Shown piece after piece: positions 36,298-45,712 of a stretch of 64,000 nt of DNA (position 1 is its first letter; every line of letters begins with the position of its first letter). A program made the position numbers and the translations under genes. Source of the stretch: Deltaproteobacteria bacterium (GTDB taxonomy: Bacteria > Myxococcota_A > Polyangia > GCA-2747355); contig JACKDQ010000014.1 of assembly GCA_020633415.1 (NCBI GenBank), forward strand, positions 39,856 to 103,855. Reading direction: 5' to 3'. Under the pieces are notes generated by a model. The model was not told the origin of the DNA, did not search any database, and saw only the letters and a program-made list of their open reading frames with translations.

Positions 36298-38025
36298 ATG
36301 CAACCGCCCGACAAGTCCGCGTCCGACGACATCGAGACCAAGAGCGTCGACGAACTGCGCGAAAGAGTTCGCAGCCTTGAGCAGAAGCTCAATACAGCGA
36401 GCAAACTACGACAGGCGATGCTCGAAGCTGGCCTAAGCGAGCCCTTCAGGCACGGCGGCAGCCAGGCGAGTAAGCGGCTAGTCTATTGGTTGATCACCAC
36501 GGCGATGCTGTCGCTTTGTGGCTATGCCCTGTGGTCGATGCTGCAAACCACGCGCTCGCTGACCACGCGAGCCGATCGCCGTGCGGTACAGCAAGCGCGC
36601 TTGAAAGCCGCTAAAGCCGCCCTGCCCGCGCCGCGGCTCTCACCGCAACGGTTGGTCGTCGTCCCGTTGGTGTCGATCGCGCAGATCACGAGGGCAGCGC
36701 TGTTTGGTGATGATTCGCGGCTGGTGGTCGGCGGCACGCGCGGTGAATTGCTGGTCTATAGTTTGATCGGCGATCAGATCGTCGCCCAGACAGAGCTGGC
36801 CCGCCAGCCGACGAGCAACGAGCGGCCGGCGGTCAGCGCGTTGGCGATCGGCGATCAGCGGATATTCGTCGGAGCACGCGATGGTGCCGTCACTGTTTTC
36901 GACCGCAACCTCCGCCATCTGCAGACGCTGCGAAAGGCTGGGCCCGCCGTACGGGCGCTGGCTCTCGGCGCTGACTGGCTGGCGGTGGCCGGCGAGAGCT
37001 CAGAGATCGAGATCTTGGCGCTAAAGGGCGATCGACCGAGCACGAAGCTAACGTTGCCTAACCCGTCGGCAGATGCGTGGACCTTCGCTTTGGCCACCGA
37101 CGGCCGCCGACTGGTCAGCGGCGGTACCGACGGGCTATTGCGACTTTGGGACGTCACCGCGGGAAAGCCGCTCGCGACGCTCAAGCATCATCGCCAATGG
37201 ATCAGCGCTTTGGCCTGGCACCCCAAGCGCAACGCGCTGGTCTCAGCAGCGCATGATAAGCAGATCGTAATCTGGGACCTGGCGCGCCAGCAACCGCGAC
37301 ATATCTTGCGCGGTCACGTTCGTCAGGTGGCGGCGCTTGCCTTTTCGGCCGACGGAAACTGGCTGCTGGGCGGTGGCGTCGATCGGCGCTTGACGGTCTG
37401 GCAGGTCGAAAGCGGTTTGCAGCGCTACGATTTGCGCGGTCATCGGTTTGCGATCTCCGCCGTTGGCGTGGCGAGAAGCGGGCGGTTTTTCTTCTCCACC
37501 GGCGGAAGCCACACGCTGCGGCTTTGGCCGCTGCCGGTTCCGGGGGCCAACGCACCGGTAGCTGAACTTGCCGCTGGTATGCTGCGCCTGCGGCTCAACA
37601 CCTCGGGCGAATCGGCAACGATCCGCATCCTCGAACCGAGCGGCGCGATCCATCCGCCGGGTTTGCAGCAGCTTTCGCAGTTGGTGCGCAGCGGACCCGA
37701 TGACCGCGTTCATCCGATCGATCAGCGCGTCGTCCAACTGCTCTATCGAATCGCCGACCATTTCGGACGACAGCGAGAGATCACGATCATTTCTGGGTTC
37801 CGCTCAGCGCAGTACAATCGCCTGCGCACCCAGCAAAGTCGGCAGGTCGCGCAAAATAGCCGACACATCGCCGGCCAGGCACTGGACATCCGGATCGACG
37901 GTGTGACGATCACCCGGCTGCGCGACGTCGCTCGCGCACAAAAAGCCGGTGGCGTCGGCTTTTACGCCGACTCCCAGTTCGTCCACATCGATGTTGGCCC
38001 GGTGCGTTATTGGCTCGCCGAATAA
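36298..38025 (+). CDS. membrane-anchored WD40 propeller fused to a DUF882 (peptidase M15-like) domain
   Basis: About 575 residues. A coiled coil (SVDELRERVRSLEQKLNTAS) precedes one membrane helix (about 64-82). About seven WD40 blades follow, including LVVGGTRGELLVYSLIGDQI, IFVGARDGAVTVFDRNLRHL, LVSGGTDGLLRLWDVTAGKP, LVSAAHDKQIVIWDLARQQP and LLGGGVDRRLTVWQVESGLQ. The last 110 residues form a DUF882/M15-like unit: IISGFRSAQYNRL, SRHIAGQALDIRI and GGVGFYADSQFVHIDVG, carrying the expected zinc His/Asp ligands of MepK-type murein peptidases. The propeller and peptidase lie outside the cytoplasm if N-in. TTG 36292 is an alternative start. Confidence 0.83.
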   Translation: MQPPDKSASDDIETKSVDELRERVRSLEQKLNTASKLRQAMLEAGLSEPFRHGGSQASKRLVYWLITTAMLSLCGYALWSMLQTTRSLTTRADRRAVQQARLKAAKAALPAPRLSPQRLVVVPLVSIAQITRAALFGDDSRLVVGGTRGELLVYSLIGDQIVAQTELARQPTSNERPAVSALAIGDQRIFVGARDGAVTVFDRNLRHLQTLRKAGPAVRALALGADWLAVAGESSEIEILALKGDRPSTKLTLPNPSADAWTFALATDGRRLVSGGTDGLLRLWDVTAGKPLATLKHHRQWISALAWHPKRNALVSAAHDKQIVIWDLARQQPRHILRGHVRQVAALAFSADGNWLLGGGVDRRLTVWQVESGLQRYDLRGHRFAISAVGVARSGRFFFSTGGSHTLRLWPLPVPGANAPVAELAAGMLRLRLNTSGESATIRILEPSGAIHPPGLQQLSQLVRSGPDDRVHPIDQRVVQLLYRIADHFGRQREITIISGFRSAQYNRLRTQQSRQVAQNSRHIAGQALDIRIDGVTITRLRDVARAQKAGGVGFYADSQFVHIDVGPVRYWLAE

Positions 38026-38154
38026 ACTCGGCACGGTCCCTTGGCCGTAGGCACTGGGTCGGTAGGCCTCAGCGCTCAGGCCGGGACGGCCCGTAACCTA
38101 TTGAAAAACAGACCACCAAATCTGGCATAGAGGTTGCCCTTATCGCTGGTCATC

Positions 38155-38637
38155 ATGATCGGCGCACAACACACCAAAACCGCAGTATTGGCGATTTTGC
38201 TGTTTGGTTCGATCGGCGGGACCGCTCAAGCGACCCCAACTGTCGAACGCCTATCTTTGACCCGTGTCTCGCTGGTCGAGCGACGCGATGCACCTTTGCC
38301 GATCGACGCGCTCGAACTGGACGGCGGCCAGCTCTCGACGGTCCGGCCAACCCTCGGATTGATCAATCCGCTGCTCGGTGGCGCGCTGCGTGCCGCCGTC
38401 GACCGCGGCACCCTCGCCCGGATGTACCTCGGACTCGCCAAACAAACGCTCGGCTGGGGTATCGCGCGAATCACCTTCGCCACACTCAGCGCAGCCGTGG
38501 TGATTTGGGGCATCGCCGACGCGATCATCAATCCTCGCAAGATGCGCTCGACGCTACCGGCGGTTGCCGTCGGCCCCGTCGGCGCGACGCGCGAAGGGCA
38601 GCTGATCTACGGCGCAGCGATGGTGCTGCGCCTATAG
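38155..38637 (+). CDS. exported or membrane hypothetical protein
   Basis: 160 residues from ATG 38155. A signal-like start (TAVLAILLFGSIGGTAQA|TPT) is followed by a polar region and then a second hydrophobic segment (ITFATLSAAVVIWGIADAII, about 105-125). No catalytic motif or known family. An in-frame TTG at 38134 would lengthen the N terminus by seven residues. It converges with the LarA-like gene 17 nt away. Confidence 0.55.
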   Translation: MIGAQHTKTAVLAILLFGSIGGTAQATPTVERLSLTRVSLVERRDAPLPIDALELDGGQLSTVRPTLGLINPLLGGALRAAVDRGTLARMYLGLAKQTLGWGIARITFATLSAAVVIWGIADAIINPRKMRSTLPAVAVGPVGATREGQLIYGAAMVLRL

Positions 38638-38654
38638 TGCGCTTTCGTCGTTGG

Positions 38655-40010
38655 CTAGGCGGCCGACGCCACCCGCACGCCCGTCAGGTCACCCTCACAG
38701 AAGGCAAAGGTCGCCCCACCGTGAGGCAGTACCCAGACCGTGGCGCGTTTGGGCGCGACTTTTTTCGCCCAGGCGATCATCGCCTGAGGCTCGGTAAAGG
38801 TCTGGGCGATGCCGATCTTCTTGCCGAGATCAGCTGGCAGATTGTCGCTAAAGATGCCGATATGATTGCGGCGCAGCATCTGCAAACCAAAGTGGCCGAT
38901 GAAGACCTCCTCGACCGGCTCGTTCTTTTTCAGACGGCGAACCAGCGGCAAGATCCGCTGTTGTCCAACTAGCCAAAGCAACCGCCGCAGCCAGACGTAA
39001 GGCAAGCTCTTGGGGGGAACCGGAAACTCTCCCAAGCCGTTGGCAGCGCGGGCGCAGCCCAATAGCATGCCGCCCTCTTTGGCTGCGTACATCGCATTGC
39101 CAAGACATTTGCAGGACTGGCGAAAGTCAGCGTCGAGCGGCGACGAGTTGGTCAACACCACATCGGCGCGTTCGGGCAGCTCGATGCCGACCGACTGCCG
39201 AATAAAGGCAACGCCGGCACGGTGCGCCGCACGCGGATCCCCGGCAAAGAAGCGCACCGGGTCGCCGTGCTCGTTCATCACCGCGTTGACGATAAACAGT
39301 TTGTCGCCGAGCAGCCCGGCGGCCTCCTCGAGATCGAGCCGCATCGGCGAACGCTCGGTGTCAACGCCAACGAGGTCAAAATGTTGGGGGTCAACGCCCT
39401 GCATGTGGTTGGTACCGATCGTCGCGTTGCTGGCGCAGCCCGGAACGATCATCTTCAGCCCACCGCCGAAACCCATCAATAGATGCGGTTCGATCGCACC
39501 CAAACAGATCACCAGGTCGGCGGCGACCAACGCCTTGTTGAGCTCAACGTACGTGCCACGCGACGTGTTGCCGAGATAGGTCAGCTGGCTGGCGTCGTAG
39601 GCATCGTGACACCGCCAAGCGAACCGGCCCATGATCGGGCGACCGAGCTTCGCTTCGACTTCGTCCTCGCGGCTAGCGCGATGAACGCCGGTGGCGATGA
39701 GGATTTCGATCTGAGCATCTTCGACGCCTGCTTTGCCCAGCTCGTTGAGCACACATGCGATGAAGCGCGAGACCGGGGTTGGCCGGGTATGGTCATCGCT
39801 GACCAGCACGATGCGCTTTCCCTTGAGCTGGCGCTCGGCGAGCCGCTGCGCGGCGATCGGCGCAAACAGCGCCGCATTGCAGCTGTCTTCGACCGAACCG
39901 TCGGCGATCATCTCGCGCGGGGAAAGGGTCCCGAGAACCCGCCAACTCTCGGGCAACGTCAGCGCAACACTGCCCTGGCCCCAGGGAAAGACGATAGATT
40001 TGTCGCTCAT
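38655..40010 (-). CDS. LarA-like nickel-dependent lactate racemase family protein
   Basis: 451 residues from ATG 40010. Hallmarks of the LarA family: LVSDDHTRPTPVSRF (substrate loop), IATGVHRASREDEVEAKLG, the nickel-pincer His region WRCHDAYD, and HLLMGFGGGLKMIVPGCAS. LarA racemises lactate, or 2-hydroxyacids more generally, using the nickel-pincer nucleotide cofactor. The cofactor enzymes LarB, LarC and LarE are absent from this window, so specificity and cofactor supply are unresolved. Divergent from the barrel protein at 40423. Confidence 0.85.
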   Translation of the reverse strand: MSDKSIVFPWGQGSVALTLPESWRVLGTLSPREMIADGSVEDSCNAALFAPIAAQRLAERQLKGKRIVLVSDDHTRPTPVSRFIACVLNELGKAGVEDAQIEILIATGVHRASREDEVEAKLGRPIMGRFAWRCHDAYDASQLTYLGNTSRGTYVELNKALVAADLVICLGAIEPHLLMGFGGGLKMIVPGCASNATIGTNHMQGVDPQHFDLVGVDTERSPMRLDLEEAAGLLGDKLFIVNAVMNEHGDPVRFFAGDPRAAHRAGVAFIRQSVGIELPERADVVLTNSSPLDADFRQSCKCLGNAMYAAKEGGMLLGCARAANGLGEFPVPPKSLPYVWLRRLLWLVGQQRILPLVRRLKKNEPVEEVFIGHFGLQMLRRNHIGIFSDNLPADLGKKIGIAQTFTEPQAMIAWAKKVAPKRATVWVLPHGGATFAFCEGDLTGVRVASAA

Positions 40011-40422
40011 CGGCGTCCTCCAGCGCTCGGCCGTGCAGAGCACAATACGAGCATTTGCTCACATTCGCCAGCCGCAAAGCTCGCCACCCAGCGAATGGTG
40101 TTCAGCTTTTGCCCCACCGCGAGCGGCGAGAACCGCCTGGAGTTAAGCAACAACCGTACCCAGTGGGCCCGCGATCGCCTCCACGAAATCACGACGTTTG
40201 GCGCCATCTGGCGCCCGCCGGGCGGACGACGGTCCGGGGCCTTTGGAAGAATCAAGCGATTTGATTGGCCAGCTGACCGGGCGCTCGCTCTACGCACGAG
40301 ATCATCGACGCCAGCTATTCGGGTTCGTTGGTCCGGCGACCGCCAGTGCTTTTTGCTAACGATTTGGCGAGAGCTGAACTAGCGTGCGCGATGCCGAACC
40401 CACGGCGATTGGAGAAACGGAA
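40011..40422. other. 412-nt divergent intergenic region, no gene seen
   Basis: It separates the LarA-like gene from the barrel-like gene and must hold promoters for both. Both strands lack a convincing coding frame. The only structures noticed are the GGCGCCA dyad at 40200-40215 and a GC-rich run just after it. The Shine-Dalgarno GGAG for the plus gene is at 40411-40414. Confidence 0.5.
40200..40215. repeat. perfect 7-bp inverted repeat
   Basis: GGCGCCA (40200-40206), TC, TGGCGCC (40209-40215). It sits in the middle of the divergent region between the LarA-like and barrel genes. It may be an operator or hairpin; no T-tract follows. Confidence 0.4.
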
Positions 40423-41367
40423 ATGCTTAAGCCAACGAAAGCTGTCCTAGCGTTCTTGACCCTGTTGACGACGACGGCCAACGCCGCACCGAGCACGGCA
40501 ACGGCCAACGGCAAAACAGAAGGCGCCGCACGTCAACTCAACGGTCACACCTTCATTCGCTCCGAGTTTGTCGCCTGGCCGTTTATCACCACGCACTTCG
40601 GCTTCACCCTCGGTGGCGGCCTATTGACCAGCACGGGCATCGGCATCGATGACAACGGCGACGACTTCGCCGGCCCGATCGACAACCCCGTGGTCGGTCA
40701 GTCGCTGAACATCAGCATCGGCCTGTTCGATTGGGTCGCCCTGCGCGGCAGTTTCACCGGCTTGATGTGGACCGGCACCGACGTCGATTTGATCCTTAAG
40801 GGTGGCGCCCAATTCGCCTACAGTCTCGACGGTGGCGTCACCGTACGCATCCTCAAGCTTCAATCGCTCATGCTCAGTCTCGGCGCGGGCACGACGTACG
40901 CGCAGCAAAAGTATGTCGCCCCAGGACGTGCGCTTGGCGCGCTGCTGAAAAGTGGCGACTTCAGCGCCGCGAAAGGCGGCCTATTTGTCGACGTGAAGAC
41001 CCTCGCCTTCGCGCCACATCTCGCCTTGGCCTATGCACCACTCTCGTTTATCGGCTTCCAAAGCAGCATTGGTTTCAACGTCGGCAAGGCTGAAGTCGGC
41101 GACCAATCGGTGACCAGCAAAGCGCTCGAGTTCGCCATCGGCAGCAGCCTGGATCTGCAGAAGGCCTACATCCCTTTGGCGTTCTTGGTGGCCTATCAGC
41201 TGGAAAAGACATTGGGCGATCAGAGCGAAACCCAACACCAGCTCGAGGCTGGCGTGTATTACAGCGGCCGTCCCAACCTCGACCTTGGTGTGGCGTTTTC
41301 CACGCTGCTCGGCGAAAACGAGTACAAGCAATACCTTGGACAGTTGCGCTTGAACTACGTCTGGTAG
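40423..41367 (+). CDS. outer-membrane beta-barrel-like protein
   Basis: 314 residues. ATG 40423 has GGAG eight nucleotides upstream, and gives a signal peptide ending TTANA|APST. The mature part has repeated amphipathic strands with aromatic girdles (SEFVAWPFITTHFGFTLGGG, SLNISIGLFDWVALRGSFTG) and ends QLRLNYVW with a C-terminal aromatic, typical of outer-membrane barrels. No ligand or family recognised. Its stop is 54 nt from the convergent lipoprotein. Confidence 0.68.
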   Translation: MLKPTKAVLAFLTLLTTTANAAPSTATANGKTEGAARQLNGHTFIRSEFVAWPFITTHFGFTLGGGLLTSTGIGIDDNGDDFAGPIDNPVVGQSLNISIGLFDWVALRGSFTGLMWTGTDVDLILKGGAQFAYSLDGGVTVRILKLQSLMLSLGAGTTYAQQKYVAPGRALGALLKSGDFSAAKGGLFVDVKTLAFAPHLALAYAPLSFIGFQSSIGFNVGKAEVGDQSVTSKALEFAIGSSLDLQKAYIPLAFLVAYQLEKTLGDQSETQHQLEAGVYYSGRPNLDLGVAFSTLLGENEYKQYLGQLRLNYVW

Positions 41368-41421
41368 CGCAAACGGCGACGCGGCCGAGCTCCTGTGCGG
41401 CTTGCCGGTGCGCGGGCTACG

Positions 41422-43221
41422 CTAGTTGTCTTGACGCGGCGACAGATAGAACGTCGGCTTGAGCAGCGGTTCGATGCTACCGAGCGCTCGACCGTAGAAG
41501 TCGAAACGCTCGGGCAAGCCACCTTCGCGCAGCGGCCCGAGCAGCTCGAAATAGAGGTTGGCGTCGTACATGTCGAGCGGCATCGCGTAGTCACAGCCGA
41601 GGGATTTCATCAGCTGCGCCATCTCGTACTCGCTGCTCGCGGCGGCGCGCGCATAGACCACCCGCTCGGGGTTTTTCGCCAAACCCAGCGCCGAAAAATG
41701 CGTCGCACCGGCGACGTCCTGGTAGTGCGGGTTGATCTTGCCACCTTCGAGATACAAGTAGCGATTCTGCCAGAGCAGCTCAAGACGTCTGGTCGAGGGT
41801 GTGGTGTTGGCGCCCGAGCGCCAGACCCACCGACGACCGTCGCTGCTGCGACCCATGTCAACATTACCCTCGGCGTCGACCGAGAGCGTCGCCAGGTTGG
41901 CGATGCTGTTCAACGCGCGATGAGGCGCCCGGCTTTGACCTGCATAGAACGCGGCAAAGTCATCGTGCCAACCCGCGTTGAACACGGCAAAGATCTCGCC
42001 GGCCAAGATGCGTTCGATCGGCGGTATGCCCGCGCCGTAGACGTGGCTCTCTTCCATCAGCGGCTCGGGTCGCCCCACCCCCGCGGACAGTCCGAGGCGA
42101 AAGTCGGTCGGCTTCCAGGCAAAAGCGACCAGCTGCTTGCTGGGCAGGGACGCGACGCCCATTCCGGTCTGACCGACTTGATACCAAACGCCAGCCTGGG
42201 ACAGCCTGCCAAAGCGCGAATCGGTCGGGCCTCCCAGCGCGCCGGAGACGGCCGGCCAATCGAGCTTTTGCAGCGTCGACGCGCTGCTCGCTGCCGCCGC
42301 TGGACTGGCCCAACTATCATAGAGCCGCTTGCCGAGATTGTAGGCCGTGCTGCCGAGATTGCGTTTGATCCAGTTGCCGCGCTTGGCCGTGGCCGATAGT
42401 CGATACTCGATCGGATTGGTCAGCCGCAGACCCGAGGCCAGCAGCTCTTCGGACGCGCCAGCCAAATCATTCCAGCGGTTGCTTGGCCAGATCGGCAGCA
42501 CCTCATCGCCTCCGCTCCAACGAAAGTGCAACCCATAGCTGTTATCCACGCCAACGATGTCGATCGCAGCCGCCGAACCGTGGGCGATCACCGAGCGCGG
42601 CATTTCGCGCTGCACCCAGTGGTTGTCGACGCGCTGTCGATGCAGGGCCAACGGCTCGCCTTCGCTCTGCATGTGTTGGGTAACGTAGTGCCGCGGGACC
42701 ATCGTTGCGGTGTCGCGCGTCGCCAGGATTTCAAAGGGGATCGTCAGGTCGTAGAGCACCGCGATCTGCTTGGTGCCGATACCCGGGCGATCGTCATCGA
42801 CCGCGCGCAAAGTTACCAGCCAATGGTCATAGGCGATGAAGGCCGTTTCGTTGACGTAAGGCGTATGCAGCAGCTGCACCCAGTGTCCGTTCAGATCGCA
42901 GAGGTACGCCGTGGCCGGGCCATCGCTGGCCATGTTGCCGATCACCACGAAACGCCGATAGCGTTGGCCGTCCCGTTTCCTGCTGGCGACCTCAAAAATT
43001 TCATCGACGCGCTCGATTCGCTGCTCGGCAGCCAGTAGCCGCTGCTTGAGCGCCGCGAGCAACGCGCCCTGGACGCGCAAGAGCAACGAGTGCATCTGAA
43101 CCTCGCCCTTGCCGAGCAGTGGGTCGGACAAGGGCTCCGAGCCAAGCGGGCCGCACGCGGCAGACAAGAAAAACGCGAACAACAGCGTTCGCGGCCAACG
43201 ATCGGACGTTCGATGATGCAT
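41422..43221 (-). CDS. large predicted lipoprotein, unknown function
   Basis: 599 residues. ATG 43221 follows a GGGGGGAG Shine-Dalgarno. The signal peptide TLLFAFFLSAAC ends in a lipobox (SAAC). The mature protein contains a probable helical segment (LLRVQGALLAALKQRLLAAE), then mixed strands. The C-terminal part includes GIPPIERILAGEIFAVFNAG, GFDDFAAFYAG-like aromatic-rich strands and the Cys-containing LMKSLGCDYAMPLDMYDANL. No family recognised. It may be a secreted enzyme or binding protein. An upstream start at 43350 would put residues before the signal peptide and is rejected. Confidence 0.7.
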   Translation of the reverse strand: MHHRTSDRWPRTLLFAFFLSAACGPLGSEPLSDPLLGKGEVQMHSLLLRVQGALLAALKQRLLAAEQRIERVDEIFEVASRKRDGQRYRRFVVIGNMASDGPATAYLCDLNGHWVQLLHTPYVNETAFIAYDHWLVTLRAVDDDRPGIGTKQIAVLYDLTIPFEILATRDTATMVPRHYVTQHMQSEGEPLALHRQRVDNHWVQREMPRSVIAHGSAAAIDIVGVDNSYGLHFRWSGGDEVLPIWPSNRWNDLAGASEELLASGLRLTNPIEYRLSATAKRGNWIKRNLGSTAYNLGKRLYDSWASPAAAASSASTLQKLDWPAVSGALGGPTDSRFGRLSQAGVWYQVGQTGMGVASLPSKQLVAFAWKPTDFRLGLSAGVGRPEPLMEESHVYGAGIPPIERILAGEIFAVFNAGWHDDFAAFYAGQSRAPHRALNSIANLATLSVDAEGNVDMGRSSDGRRWVWRSGANTTPSTRRLELLWQNRYLYLEGGKINPHYQDVAGATHFSALGLAKNPERVVYARAAASSEYEMAQLMKSLGCDYAMPLDMYDANLYFELLGPLREGGLPERFDFYGRALGSIEPLLKPTFYLSPRQDN

Positions 43222-43631
43222 TGGCGCTCCCCCCCTAGCCGCTGCCAAAGCGCGACCCAATCGATCCAGTGCAAAGCAAGCGCCAGAAGTGCTGCTGAGC
43301 AAATCCCGACGATTTCCGCTCCGCGCCACGCTGGCCTGGTGCCCCAACAACCTGTGATCTGGCCAGTTCAGTCACTCGGCGTGCCGATCGCGCCTTGCCG
43401 GGCGCAGCGGGCCAAAAGCGGAACAAGCGGGACCGCGATCATCGGTCGTTTCGCGAGCGCAGCACGAGCAGCAGCGGCGCGGGGCGGGGCGCTTTGGCCT
43501 TGCCGGTCGCCCGGGTCGGCCTGCGCCGCCCAGGTCGAGGATGGGGGCCAGCGTAGCCAAGCCTAGACAATTCAACGGCAAGTCGCTGGCATCGCCGGCG
43601 GTACCTGTTGCTCCTCGCCCAGCCACCAGGC
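43222..43631. other. 410-nt divergent intergenic region, no gene seen
   Basis: It separates the large lipoprotein (minus) from the lipoprotein at 43632 (plus). It is GC-rich with G-runs around 43480-43500. Frames here are low-complexity Ala/Arg/Pro. I see no promoter, hairpin or RNA gene that can be supported. Confidence 0.45.
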
Positions 43632-44675
43632 ATGCTTCGGATGATGCTCCGCGAGGTCCACCGCTTACCATTGTTGCTGATTGCGCTCTTTGCCCTGGCA
43701 ACCGGCGTTGGCTGCCGCGCGCGAGGTGAAACGCGCCGCGCGCACGAGATCCAGTCGAGCGGCGAATGTCCCGGCCTAACCGGACAGCGCCTCGGTCAGC
43801 TCAGCAGTGAGCGGATCGATGAGGCCTCGGGCTTGGTGGTCAGCCGGCGTTATGGCGTGCTCTGGACCCACAACGACTCAGGTGACCGCGCACGTTTGTT
43901 CGCGATCGATCAACGCGGTCGCTTGCTGGCAACCTACAACTTGCTCAAGGCCAGCCACTGGGACTTCGAGGACATCGCGCTGCTACCGACGGCGCAAGGC
44001 GACCAGCTGCTTGTCGCTGACATTGGGGACAACTTCAACTTTCGACCGGCGGTGACGATTTATCGCATCGATGAGCCACATCCGCCAAGCCAGCCGGATG
44101 CGAGCGCTGTGGTGCGCCAATTGGCCGTGAAAGAGACGATCACCTTAAGCTATGCCGAAGGCCCACGTGACGCCGAGGCGGTATTTGTCGTGCCGAGATC
44201 GAAGCGGCAGCCGACCGACCGTCTGGTGATCATCACCAAACGCCCCGACGGTTTTGAAGTCTACAGCGGCCCGCTGCAAAGCGGTACGCTCAAGCGCATC
44301 GCCAAGGTCAGCGACAGGCAGATTGCCCGGATCAGCGGGGCCGACCTGTCCGCCGATCGCCGCCTGATCGTGCTGCGCAATCCGAGCGCGGCCTTTCTCT
44401 ATCGCTGGGCCGAAAATCTGCCACTCGAGCGGGTCTTCGCTAGCCGCCCTTGCCGCCTGACCCTGCTACGCGAACCCCAGGGTGAAGCGATCGCCTTCGG
44501 GCCGCAGAGCCAGACGATCTACTCGCTCTCGGAAGGATACAACCAGCCGCTTTACCGCTATACGCTAGGTCAGCCCACCGCTGCCCAGCGCGGGCTCTCG
44601 AACGGCGCGCCGCTCAGAAGGAAAACTTCGGCGCTACACCGATCGAAAACGTCGCGGCAGAAAACTTCGAATTAG
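43632..44675 (+). CDS. predicted lipoprotein, beta-propeller-like
   Basis: 347 residues from ATG 43632. The signal peptide LPLLLIALFALATGVGC ends in a lipobox. Then SERIDEASGLVVSRRYGVLW, WTHNDSGDRARLFAIDQRGR and ASHWDFEDIALLPTAQGDQL recall beta-propeller extracellular proteins where WTHNDSG and DFEDIA are conserved. Repeated strands (LLVADIGDNFNFRPAVTIYR) fit this. No catalytic residues claimed. Several ATG codons (43632, 43641, 43644) are possible starts. It overlaps the convergent gene by 62 nt. Confidence 0.7.
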   Translation: MLRMMLREVHRLPLLLIALFALATGVGCRARGETRRAHEIQSSGECPGLTGQRLGQLSSERIDEASGLVVSRRYGVLWTHNDSGDRARLFAIDQRGRLLATYNLLKASHWDFEDIALLPTAQGDQLLVADIGDNFNFRPAVTIYRIDEPHPPSQPDASAVVRQLAVKETITLSYAEGPRDAEAVFVVPRSKRQPTDRLVIITKRPDGFEVYSGPLQSGTLKRIAKVSDRQIARISGADLSADRRLIVLRNPSAAFLYRWAENLPLERVFASRPCRLTLLREPQGEAIAFGPQSQTIYSLSEGYNQPLYRYTLGQPTAAQRGLSNGAPLRRKTSALHRSKTSRQKTSN

Positions 44676-45690
44676 TAAAGTCGAAGCCACCCCCGATCGG
44701 GTTAAGCCCGCTAAGATCGAGCGCACTGACAAACGTCTTGGTCACGTCGAAAAAGACCCCAGCCGCGAACCAGCGGGTGATCGACACGTCAGCACCGAAA
44801 GCGAAGTTCATCGCAAAACCGGCGCCGATCGCACTGTCGGAAAATCCCAACGCGCTATAGCTGGCATGGAGCAAGCCGAAGCCAAAGTGCGGCCCGAGCC
44901 AAATCGCGACGCGGCCGAGGTGGATCTGATAGCGCGCACCGAACAGCACCGTGAGCAGCGAGCCACCGCCATCCATCCCGTTGACCTTGGCGCCGTTGTA
45001 GGAAAAGCCCAGTAGTCCATCGATCACCAACGATTGGAATTTCGCCAGACGCAACTGATAGCCGAGCTCGGCGCCAGTGCGCAGACCGGCCTTGACCACG
45101 TCGCCATCATCGCCGAGCGGTACCGCCGCACCGATAAACAGCCAACCAACCAGTCCCTTGGCGGCGTAGGGGTTCTCCTCGCGAAAGATCGTCGCTAGGC
45201 GAACCGGTGGTTCGGCAGCTGCACGATTATCGTCGCCAGCGTCGAGCGCCTGCTCAACGCGCTCACGCAGCAGCTCTTCGATCACGGCCTTGCTCTGGCC
45301 TTCGATCGTCGAAGCAGCCATCTCGCGCTCGAGCATCACCGCTTTGCCCAGCTTGGTGAAGTAGACCGCGACCTGCACGCCCAAGCCGGCGCCCTGCACC
45401 TTGACTGTGTAGCGCAGCACGGCAAGTGCACCGATCCGTTGAGCGACGGCGATCGAGCCGCTGCGCGAGCGCAATGTTTGCTCATTGGCAAAGGTCGCCA
45501 CGGCTTGTGCCCCGATCGGCTCGGCACCCAAATCGCGCAGCGCAGTGATGATCGCCTGGTCGAGTTGGGCCCGTTGCGCCGCGGACACCGACTCACCGAC
45601 GACGGGGGGAACGATCAGGATCTTCGGAGCCGCCATCGCCGGCACTCCGCAGAGCAGGGTGACGAGCGGCAGAAATCGAACGCTTCGCAT
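44614..45690 (-). CDS. secreted protein, periplasmic domain plus barrel-like C terminus
   Basis: 358 residues. ATG 45690 follows AAGGGGGTC. The signal peptide ends GVPAMA|APKIL. Residues about 22-150 form a soluble alpha/beta domain (AAPKILIVPPVVGESVSAAQ, then LDQAIITALRDLGAEPIGAQ). From about 170 alternating Gly/aromatic strands dominate (GWLFIGAAVPLGDDGDVV, IAIWLGPHFGFGLLHASY-like, ending VAPKFSF with a terminal Phe), as in outer-membrane barrels. It shares its plan with the protein at 24067-25080. Function unknown. Confidence 0.66.
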   Translation of the reverse strand: MRSVRFLPLVTLLCGVPAMAAPKILIVPPVVGESVSAAQRAQLDQAIITALRDLGAEPIGAQAVATFANEQTLRSRSGSIAVAQRIGALAVLRYTVKVQGAGLGVQVAVYFTKLGKAVMLEREMAASTIEGQSKAVIEELLRERVEQALDAGDDNRAAAEPPVRLATIFREENPYAAKGLVGWLFIGAAVPLGDDGDVVKAGLRTGAELGYQLRLAKFQSLVIDGLLGFSYNGAKVNGMDGGGSLLTVLFGARYQIHLGRVAIWLGPHFGFGLLHASYSALGFSDSAIGAGFAMNFAFGADVSITRWFAAGVFFDVTKTFVSALDLSGLNPIGGGFDFTNSKFSAATFSIGVAPKFSF

Positions 45691-45712
45691 GACCCCCTTT
45701 TTAGCGCACAAT

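Noticed and set aside
38065..38082. GGCCT-N8-AGGCC hairpin after the WD40-DUF882 gene, as terminator
   Set aside because: No T-tract and only five base pairs; too weak to call.
39483..40382. 299-residue plus-strand open frame
   Set aside because: Mostly antisense to the LarA-like gene; no family features.
41395..42399. 334-residue plus-strand open frame
   Set aside because: Antisense to the large lipoprotein, whose signal peptide and Shine-Dalgarno are clear.
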